A stretch of DNA of 64,000 bases from the NCBI GenBank assembly GCA_945859605.1, contig OX243812.1, forward strand, positions 44,860,509-44,924,508. Direction: 5' to 3'. This document shows positions 58,201 through 64,000 of this stretch, piece by piece; position 1 is the first letter of the stretch, and each line of letters starts with the position of its first letter. The position numbers and the translations under genes were made by a program. Origin of the DNA: Lumbricus rubellus. Lineage: Eukaryota; Annelida; Clitellata; Crassiclitellata; Lumbricidae. The notes under the pieces are model-generated. The model was given only the letters and a program-made list of their open reading frames with translations, searched no databases and had not been told where the DNA came from.

Positions 58201-61200
58201 TAGTCAATACTGGCATATTATGCTGAATAAATACATGTACATTGTGACTGATTAAACTTCTGCGCTGCTTAAAAGTGAAAATGTTTGGATATTTCTCATT
58301 TTGAATTATCTTAATACAGTCTACAAAGATCATTGCATGGTAGCTGCCATGTGTCTGGCAAACAACTAAAAGCAGTCTGGAATTTCCATGTGATTCTGTT
58401 GTAAGCCTTCAGAACTGGAACAAAACAACTGTAGCCAAGAATATTCTGGATGCAGTTTTATTGTGCACAATAATTCAATCACGCTAACTTTGCAGGATTG
58501 GCTACCAATGAAATTGTTGTTCTTTGAATAGCTTTACCATAACAAAGTAGTAGTGCTCACTGGGCAGTTGAAAGCAACAGCTTTAAGTTTGTGAGTTAAG
58601 CGAGTCATAGCCCATAGGTTCTCCTACAACAAATTCTTAATGACCAGAGACTAAGGGCCCCAATTTAACTTCCAACACGGTCTGAAACACTGTGGCCTCA
58701 TAGATTGATTGTTTCTGTTAAATGAACTAATGCAATGATCCTCAATGTGTCTGTTGATTCATTCATTTGATCATTACGAGGATTTGTAAAAATATATTAA
58801 AGAAAAAAAACACATACATATTGCAAGTCACAAGTTTTAATTAAACTGAAATGTGACAATGAGGATTTGTAAAAATATATTAAGGAAAAACATACTTACA
58901 TATTGCAAGTCACAAGTTTTAATTAAACTGAAATGTGACAATGAGGATTTGTAAAAGTATATTAAGGAAAAACATACTTACATATTGCAAGTCACAAGTT
59001 TTAATTAAACTGAAATGTGACAATGAGGATTTGTAAAAGTATATTAAGGAAAAACATACTTACATATTGCAAGTCACAAGTTTTAATTAAACTGAAATGT
59101 GACAATGATTGCATGAAATATGTGAACACCAAAAATAGTATTCCCTTAAATAAAAGTTATGTGAGGCACTGTGTTGTCATAGACAACAATATTATGAGAA
59201 GGAAAGACGTTTGAACAAAGAGCAGTCGAGTCTAAATGTAAAATTTATACAGTGACAAATATCAAACACTTAAAGACTCTCAAGACAGAGATATCTTACT
59301 CTAAGAACTTCATTGTAGACTGGATTAAGCGTGTTCTTTTTTATTGCAGTTTTGCGTTTTCCTGACTTGCTTTTATTTGGTAACAGATATGTCTTGACAT
59401 AGCTACAAAGAACAGAATAAACACAGAAATAGGATGATAGTTATGTTCTATTTTATAAATTGATTAATCATTTATTATCATCTGAATGGTCATTAAACAA
59501 GTCCTAAGAAATTAAATCGTACTGCTTGAAACTAAATGCATCCTATCTTTGCTCCATCATATCAAGCCTAGAGAAACAATAGAGAAACAAGTAAAAATTA
59601 ATTAACTTATTTAAACAACCAAAATTAACATACATAAATATTAACAAGTCTTACCACATGCTACCGTGGACTAACCGTCCCTTATAATGACATTAACTTA
59701 CCTCATCCTAAATTGTATTTTATACACAGATTTATAAAGCGTCTGTCACAGTAATGTCGAATCAGAGGTGCTCCCAGCGTGAAGAGCCGCGCAAAAAGAA
59801 ATGTCTTAAGACAAGAGGAAGAGTGCAATAAGATCGCAAATGTGGGGCGTGGTGGTGTAGTGGGTATGTTCGTCCACCTCAAGTCGCCTCGTAGAGATCT
59901 TGGGCAAGTCCTTCACTCGCAATTGTTCAGTGCTTCGGCTTGAAACTCTGATGCAGTGTCCACTTTGTAGTCGGGAGCACCTCTGGGTAGAGAGCTTGAA
60001 GGGGCGCTATAACAAGTGCACATACAAACAAATCAAATCACAGAGGAGAGATTATTCGAGAGCACAGACCCAACAGCGGTATAAGCAAGACGCTGGGCAG
60101 TAGCAGTTTGTGACCGATGTACAAAAAGCTCATGCTCCAGTGTGTGAACGACCAAAGGCAGAGGTCAGCAAATAGAATCTGACCTTTATCTTACCTTACC
60201 CTACATGACCTTCACTTTATCTTACCTTACCCTACATGACCTTCACTTTATCTTACCTTACCCTACATGACCTTCACTTTATCTTACCTTACCCTACATG
60301 ACCTTCACTTTATCTTACCTTACCATACATGACCTTCACTTTATCTTACCTCACGATACATGACCTTCAATTTATCTTCCCTTACCCTACATGACCTTCA
60401 CTTTATCTTAGCTTACCATACATGACCTTCACTTTATCTTACCTTACCCTACATGACCTTCACTTTATCTTACCTTACCCTACATGACCTTCACTTTATC
60501 TTACCTTACCCTACATGACCTTCACTTTATCTTACCTTACCCTACATGACCTTCACTTTATCTTACCTTACCATACATGACCTTCACTTTATCTTACCTC
60601 ACGATACATGACCTTCACTTTATCTTACCTTACCCTACATGACCTTCACTTTATCTTACCTTACCATACATGACCTTCACTTTATCTTACCTTACCCTAC
60701 ATGACCTTCCCTAAGAAAATTTGTATCAAAAACTCAGTGAAAACATGAAATTTACACAAAAAGTTAATAACTAGCAATATGAAAAAGCAAAACTATTATT
60801 ACGGGTCAGTGCGTTTTTTCTTAGCATCAACCACCGCAAGTCCTCTGCATTGTCGAACGAAAACGTCAATTGTGCTGCTACGATCGTTGTATCTGATGCT
60901 CAATTCTATTTCGCCAGTAACAGCAATCTTTCCTAAATGACTTTTCCCTGCATTGCTGTAGACGCTCAGTATGCTTTCCTGGCTGGTTGCCTTTAACAAA
61001 CATCAGAAATCCATATTCAAACAACGTAGTTCTTGTAATCAGAAATTGCATTCCACACAACACACACGCGCACACGCGCACAAAATCTAGAATATTAGAA
61101 TAAACACTTCTCTGTTTGTGATACTGTATCCATGTTAAGCGATTCATCTAGTCTCCTAAAACTGGTTTATTTCTATAATACCTGCAATTTTAATGTACTT

Positions 61201-61942
61201 CATATTGATCATTAGTCGGGCATGTTAGTAAGAAATATTCAAGAAAATCAGTATCAGCCATTTAATGTGTTTTTCGAGGGCATCAAGTTAAGACCTAACA
61301 TAATTATATACACATGAAATATGTACACATCAATCAAAAGTCCACATGAAAGATAGTACTGACACTACATTACAGTTACTTAACTACTGGCAATCACTTA
61401 ATTTATAATTCTCAAATATCTTGATTACAAATATCAGTTAATTTAAAAAATGCACTTCCATAATATCCATATTGATTTTTATATGAATCAGTCAATTTAT
61501 ATCAAGTGTGCAAAATTGTTTGTATTTGTTTGTATGTGCACTTGTTATAGCACCCCTTCAAGCTCTCGCTACTCAGAGGCGCTCCCGAATGCAGAGCAGA
61601 CACTGTATCAGAGTTTCATGCCAAAGCGCTGAGCAATTGTGAGTGAAGGACTTGCCCAAGTTCCGTACGTGGTGAGTTGGATTCGAAACTCGAACCTTCC
61701 GGCTCCAAGGCAACGACGTCACCACTACACCACCGCGATAATTGCATGCACGCATATAAGCATGCACAGATACACAAATACATAAATGGACATAATTATA
61801 AGCAAAAACAGAAGATAATAGTTACCTTGATGGATGAGAAACTTTGTTTGCTCAATGAATTATGATGAACTTTAGCAGAATTTGGAGACGCATCAGCTGC
61901 CCCACCATCATTCGCAACTGCTTCATGTTCATTGTCATCATC
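43228..61942 (-). CDS. SYTL: Synaptotagmin-like protein (Slp), C-terminal seven coding exons
   Basis: Slp proteins are Rab27 effectors that tether secretory vesicles to the plasma membrane through tandem C2 domains. Exons (minus): 61942-61826, 60990-60803, 59402-59300, 57792-57622, 54578-54382, 45577-45369, 43361-43228 (TGA). All have AG/GT borders and join in frame to 372 residues. The N-terminal Rab27-binding part lies beyond the window. C2A (about 65-188) shows [31 protein letters not shown] and [15 protein letters not shown]2B (about 232-372) shows [41 protein letters not shown] and the Slp-type end [20 protein letters not shown]. Loop 1 of C2B ([11 protein letters not shown]) lacks the usual calcium-binding Asp pair. 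The paralogue (1-5) is not resolved. Introns hold the OTU-hAT and other insertions; 56421-57621 shows nothing further. Confidence 0.95.
43515..44774. mobile_element. hAT-type non-autonomous element, 1260 bp, TSD atcatgac
   Basis: The left end CAACGTTCCCTCTAAG and right end TTAGAGGGAACGTTG are inverted. A perfect 8-bp duplication atcatgac flanks it (43507-43514 and 44775-44782). No transposase was recognised. It lies in the last SYTL intron. Confidence 0.9.
46560..47768 (+). CDS. OTU-domain cysteine protease ORF of the hAT element, copy 2
   Basis: Exon 1 46560-46644 (ATG; ends GCAG|GTTAGT), intron 46645-47025 (381 bp, ends TTTCAG), exon 2 47026-47768. The split codon restores GAT and gives 275 residues. 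The N-terminal 28 residues are basic ([15 protein letters not shown]). The OTU domain at about 53-190 has D59-G-N-C62 and H187 (TNHYVSIE), so the catalytic set looks complete. The Ser/Thr-rich tail (about 192-255) and acidic end (DEFEEK) look like a linker. The frame runs into the transposase after one TAA (47766-47768). AAG|GTTCAC at 47751 with an acceptor ending at 47801 would form a 51-bp phase-0 intron that removes the stop; this is a candidate, not shown. In the element OTU may trim ubiquitin or an ubiquitin-like tag from the transposase or a host factor; this is speculation. Confidence 0.85.
47769..49961 (+). CDS. hAT-superfamily transposase, copy 2
   Basis: Open for 730 codons from the base after the OTU TAA. 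The first in-frame ATG is at 47988, inside the zinc-binding region, so translation most likely enters from the OTU exon. Counting from the GTG at 47886, a Cys/His cluster occupies about 2-48, preceded by [13 protein letters not shown]. The RNase-H-like fold has D173 (SLRVDGAVD), D243 (IVTDGASEN), C286-x2-H289 (WCSVHRSQL) and acidic E620 in the hAT dimerisation region ([18 protein letters not shown]). The insertion domain is mostly helical. The family's typical length is 600-750 residues, so this is full length. Transposases of this type cut and paste DNA with 8-bp target duplications, matching the flanks. No frameshift or stop. Confidence 0.95.
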   Translation, partial: FQGVVQSSKNQSGRKQKVEAEHWAEYRSEARGGSGRRRIVHCKICCAHPDLVKIHCQRIPAICTANGAVFRQQMYDEHCGSTVHNACLTRSRQQKALAEGRIHEGETVLEKQLRFANTALEQKIARNMIKVYMDAKRGTLSAWSFPARYVASLMAERIDLNNPEIPFSPTNTDLQYVTPASHRDMLLTIAETDRKAFALRFKDILALSLRVDGAVDKQRIDNKHVMAQVVTAVGDMETWYMGLAESEKRGSEGLLEALRKASAKCGATWPEIFKQTTSIVTDGASENTGRHHSLWTLLEQERKDNTTKDTSSPCKGPSPLLKIWCSVHRSQLVFKDMTTGVPEARRVIDDCKAVTRFYNSSACRTKEFKKHAEELGVTVRQYPSVIDIRFTQYSNSLLSSILDNYRPMMRHLQTFSLKDAEEYGMLKKWINADTVHIAAILCDALYIYSRFQKKLQGNQVTLFDVESDRDKCVEDLRKLLQRPHPGGYEEKVTITGNEEQADEVIKSYDTVKLTVVQLRHCKREHSLVSSCGRDVYAIKTEIICSLCNFLTSRLGTDKGASDLRYALEFQALSPPMLLNGNASDEDIERVYTGLASDFAKRDFYSSYGELVNAAKKAQMSNTSTLQDFLKISLTNADWRSVSVAVARLLAAKPHSCDVERLVSAYNLMKDDDRSSLNAETVDAHLHVRMNMPVTSKFDVRPALRAWFQACNRRSRPTVKAKSQEWFKDVF
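50254..50395 (+). pseudogene. C2H2 zinc-finger relic between transposase and 3' end
   Basis: Reading from 50254: THTGE, then after a one-base slip [12 protein letters not shown], a stop, [29 protein letters not shown], stop. The middle part is an exact C-x2-C-x12-H-x3-H finger with an in-frame TAA at the seventh spacer position. Both flanks are canonical Krueppel linkers. The second finger has Trp for its second Cys. It appears to be a captured, decayed fragment of a host zinc-finger gene. The same lesions are in copy 1. Confidence 0.8.
50600..50725. repeat. A+T-rich tandem repeat (acaatatacaatatataat type)
   Basis: Several imperfect copies of a roughly 48-bp unit containing gcagcataaaataatacaat. 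It continues briefly after the hAT insertion at 53280, so that element landed inside it. Confidence 0.75.
50929..52605. mobile_element. TA-flanked MITE with CCGTATTTTCGCGAATATAA ends, 1677 bp
   Basis: TIRs are 25 bp, identical, and flanked by TA (50927-50928 and 52606-52607), as for Tc1/mariner/pogo-type elements. Near the right end GTGCGTsTTATA-type units are repeated. No transposase was recognised; the largest open frames do not resemble proteins. Confidence 0.85.
52843..52953 (+). pseudogene. 36-codon N-terminal stub of a hAT transposase
   Basis: ATG to TAA encodes [19 protein letters not shown], then a KFL-containing end. It matches the basic start (K[KR]..SG.QKRK.K...E...KQ.G...KF) common to hAT transposases with TTF-type fingers. 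The rest of the gene is deleted. A similar short basic leader could in principle still be translated. Confidence 0.6.
53285..54055. mobile_element. Tc1/mariner-like relic with long TIRs
   Basis: The left arm (from cagggtggttcaggataaat) and inverted right arm share gataaatgaacc, ATACGTmAAATTAAAGATAT and ctctagtatt blocks over about 130 bp. The interior has no readable transposase. The outermost right end is worn. Confidence 0.65.
54655..54800 (-). mobile_element. L2-like LINE 3' tail fragment
   Basis: Inverted: tgggagcgcctctgaacggt, then tcaccctactagaggcgctt, then tataaatg. Same tail as at 33150-33220 and 36505-36590. Confidence 0.75.
55104..55177 (+). other. 74-nt imperfect hairpin in SYTL intron
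   Basis: Arms of about 32 nt (aggaatat...gtgcagccgaggatag) fold against their near-inverse across a loop of about 10 nt (tgggtctggt), with a G-U pair and a few internal mismatches. Size and shape are like a microRNA precursor on either strand. No known microRNA was recognised, and it may instead be a small MITE. Confidence 0.5.
55430..56420 (+). mobile_element. CR1-like LINE reverse-transcriptase relic
   Basis: [17 protein letters not shown] (catalytic motif, about 55497) is followed by [17 protein letters not shown]. Further on are [15 protein letters not shown] (about 56130) and [15 protein letters not shown] (about 56335), in the order seen in CR1-type RTs. It is interrupted by stops and gaps, including loss of the YADD box region. 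Confidence 0.8.
58778..59106. repeat. 82-bp tandem repeat, 4 copies
   Basis: The unit starts gaggatttgtaaaa and includes ttgcaagtcacaagttttaa. Copies start at 58778 (divergent, 83 bp), 58861, 58943 and 59025. It is in a SYTL intron, about 190 bp above (gene-upstream of) the exon 59402-59300. Confidence 0.95.
59730..59815 (-). mobile_element. LINE 3' tail fragment
   Basis: Inverted sequence has gggagcacctctgattcgac, then agacgctttataaatc, a worn version of the L2-like tail. Confidence 0.6.
59842..60025 (+). mobile_element. tRNA-derived SINE, copy 5
   Basis: ggggcgtggtggtgtagtgg head, a deletion across the B-box region, then the body (cttgggcaagtccttcactc) and tail (gaaggggcgctataacaagt) with an (AAAC)-like end. 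Confidence 0.85.
60184..60710. repeat. 31-bp minisatellite with 8-monomer higher-order period
   Basis: Seventeen copies of ctttatcttaccttacccta + catgaccttca. Classing monomers by the centre (A = taccctac, B = taccatac, C = cacgatac) gives A A A A B C A B, then A A A A B C A B, then A. That is a 248-bp higher-order unit present twice. In a SYTL intron. Confidence 0.95.
61525..61740 (-). mobile_element. tRNA-derived SINE, copy 6
   Basis: Minus orientation; the head (cgcggtggtgtagtggtgac), B-box-like tcgagtttcgaatccaact, body and tail (gaaggggtgctataacaagt) are all present. Confidence 0.88.
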
Positions 61943-62140
61943 CTTCAGCAAAATACTTAATATATAGTTAAACAAAATTATATGAATTAAACGTCATTTA
62001 ATCAGTCAAATTACAATAATATTACTTGACTAATTAAATCACACACTGATGTACTTGCTGTTTGAATTGATAGCTTGAGTGATCGTCTAAATGACTTTAA
62101 AACATTTAAGGAGTAAGAAGCTCACTAACATAGCTAGTTA

Positions 62141-62472
62141 GGGGTCATTGCATAATTACGTAACGCGGAAAATGACAGTTTTTGACTCACCCATCCACCC
62201 TGTAATGCTCCGCAACGTTTCCCTTGACGCACCCACCCGCCCCAGCGTTACAGTCAATGTAAGTTTTACATCAATGTCACAAAGTTTAAACTTCGATCAC
62301 ATCATGTTTGAAGTGTCATTCAATGTTAATTTAAAATTCCATTGTAAGCTAAACTTTTTGCAAAGGCGTTATGCAATGTTCAGCTTCCTCACCCACCCAC
62401 CTACGTAACGTCTCGTAACGTTTTCAGCGACCCCACCCACCCTCGAGCGTTACGTAATTATGCAATGACCCC
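62141..62472. mobile_element. MITE with 26-bp perfect TIRs, TSD TTA (PIF/Harbinger-like), 332 bp
   Basis: The TIR GGGGTCATTGCATAATTACG continues to TAACGC and is perfect at both ends. Flanks are TTA (62138-62140 and 62473-62475). G-start TIRs with a 3-bp TWA duplication fit PIF/Harbinger. CACCCACCC motifs fill the interior. Confidence 0.88.
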
Positions 62473-62475
62473 TTA

Positions 62476-63893
62476 CTGAACAAGTGAATTAATAGGTACT
62501 GGTATATAAGACAGGTGCAAATGTCAGCCTTCACAGGTAGACAAAACATTTGTCCTTAGTGACAGATTAATTAGTGGCAATTTTCTAAGTTCAATATTAA
62601 ACTGTAACATTTCTCAAATGACTTAGGTAAAAGGTAACATCAATTTAGAAATCCTGATGATTTAAACACTACACACTAAATCTTCAGGTATAGAGAGCAG
62701 TTAAATGTCTTCAGTTACACCCATTAGAATTTCAATATTTTTTAAATTGTAAAGTCGGAAACTTGCTTCTTAGCAAAACAATATCATAAGGAACTTTCAG
62801 AAATGTTTGGAAATGCCTGTAGATCCCTCGAGGTTTCTGAATTTCTAAAACTTTCTACGTACCAGGTAGTAGCAGTAGCAGTAGCAGCAGCAGCACTGCA
62901 GTAGTAGTAGCATTACAATTACAGCGAATTTACATAGTGCTCAGTCAAGGTTACCTACTCAGAAAAAGTACCCCAACCCAACAACCCACTCAGAAAAAGT
63001 ACCTCAACCCGACAACCCACTCAGAAAAGTACCCCAACTCAACACCAGAACCGTCCTAATAGGGTGGGGTATGAAAGCTAAGCAGGATACTGCTGCACTA
63101 AATAATTCTCAAATCACTGTGTAATAAATGCCTGCCTCAACATGCTGGGTGATGATTAGAACTGGTGCAACTTTATCTCTCGACCAAAGGGATTCTCGTG
63201 GAAAAGTCAATTCTGCATCCAGCTGTGAACTGACTTCAGCTTCTGCTCAGACAATACAACATGGAAGCAAACAAACATACAAACACATATACATCTAGTC
63301 AACATACAATATATTGACTTTAGCCAATAGCAGTGGTTATATGTATGAATGTATTATGTATGTACGTAATACGTATCGATGTATGCACATATGAATGAAA
63401 ATGCTGTACGTATGTCTGTGTCAAGGTAATCCAGAAATTTCATGCAATGTCTTCTAAGGATTTGTACTTCTCAAAAGTGCTGCTCCTGTCAGTCTAAATG
63501 GTGCAAAAGTTCACAAATTCCAAAGATGATGAACCAATGATTCAGTCAAATGAAGAAGTGCTAACTGCTTGTGCGTGAGAAGAGAGGCAAAACTTAAACA
63601 TCAGAACACATGTGATGTATAATCTATCTGTCCAATATTTTCAAAATTACCAAACAAAAGTCATTTCATGGAGACCAATGCTATATCAAATGAAGTCTGC
63701 AAAATCCATGTTGTTTGGTCAGGCTCGATGTTCGGTCAGAATTTCGGATGAAGCCCAGGAAACAGAATGGTACTATGGTCGAAATTGTTAGTGATGGTGG
63801 TCATGAGACGGCATATGAGTTGGTCAAAGCTTTGAGTGAATTGAGGAGCTCAAAGTTACAAGAGCGATAGGCTCATTTCAGGTGACAGTAGGG
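62476..63893. repeat. Spacer with short tandem repeats, no exon recognised
   Basis: (GTA/GCA)n lies at 62867-62918. A 31-bp unit (ctcagaaaaagtacc + ccaacccaacaaccca) occurs about 2.8 times at 62958-63044. A tail-like acaaacatacaaacacatat is near 63270, and (ATGT)-rich sequence is near 63340-63390. The next upstream SYTL exon was not found here. Confidence 0.5.
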
Positions 63894-64000
63894 CAGCGGT
63901 TCCCAACCCGTGGCCCGCGGGCCAAAAGTGGCCCGCCAGGCCTCAGAAAATGGCCCGCCAGGCCTCAGAAAATGACCCTCATCTCTCAAAGAATTATCAA
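63894..64000 (+). mobile_element. Left end of a hAT (Charlie-like) element, cut by window edge
   Basis: Starts CAGCGGTTCCCAACCCGTGG, a classical hAT terminus, followed by a 22-bp direct repeat tggcccgccaggcctcagaa (63930 and 63952). The right end lies outside the window. Confidence 0.65.

Noticed and set aside
60184..60710. CRISPR-like array with regular 31-bp units
   Set aside because: The units abut with no unique spacers, and the host is a eukaryote; it is an intronic minisatellite.

Overview
This window is animal (bilaterian) nuclear DNA: genes are split by GT-AG introns, LINE, SINE and DNA-transposon debris fills most of the sequence, and both recognised genes are animal genes. The very frequent palindrome TAGGCCTA, the L2/CR1-like LINEs and the number of hAT insertions would suit a marine invertebrate deuterostome such as an echinoderm. 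That placement is inference with low confidence.

Two host genes can be reconstructed exon by exon, both on the minus strand. SNRPC (U1 snRNP protein C) runs from an ATG at 37995 to a stop at 25951 in six coding exons that join in frame to a predicted 180 residues. A synaptotagmin-like (SYTL/Slp) gene enters from the right; its last seven coding exons (61942 down to 43228) join in frame to 372 C-terminal residues with both C2 domains. A possible orphan exon lies at 11127-11336 (minus).

The most interesting object is a 4326-bp autonomous-looking hAT transposon present twice, in opposite orientations: 13566-17891 (minus) and 46152-50477 (plus). Each copy has a perfect 15-bp terminal inverted repeat beginning CAGGGCC and its own 8-bp target duplication (aggcccac; ccttctcc). 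It encodes an OTU-type cysteine protease (two exons) and, in the same reading frame after a single TAA, a complete hAT transposase that has no usable ATG of its own upstream of its zinc finger. This suggests one OTU-transposase fusion made by splicing out, or reading through, the stop. A decayed C2H2 zinc-finger segment lies between the transposase stop and the 3' end. The two copies have the same length and identical predicted proteins, so the family moved recently.

Layout: 1-5100 LINE tails and a TA-flanked mariner with long terminal repeats, itself split by insertions; 6366-7600 microsatellite and two hAT MITEs; 8196-8866 polypyrimidine repeat; 9450-10429 piggyBac-type MITE; 10850-11400 CpG-rich block; 12630-18190 a hAT element carrying OTU-hAT copy 1; 18200-25135 SINEs, nested MITEs and a mariner relic; 25951-37995 SNRPC with a piggyBac derivative, LINE relics and hAT elements in its introns; 38165-43227 intergenic repeats; 43228-61942 SYTL with OTU-hAT copy 2, further hAT/mariner/LINE insertions and three tandem arrays in its introns; 61943-64000 MITE, short repeats and the start of another hAT element. 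At least ten other insertions keep 8-bp target duplications that can be read directly, so much of the insertion order can be worked out from this window alone.
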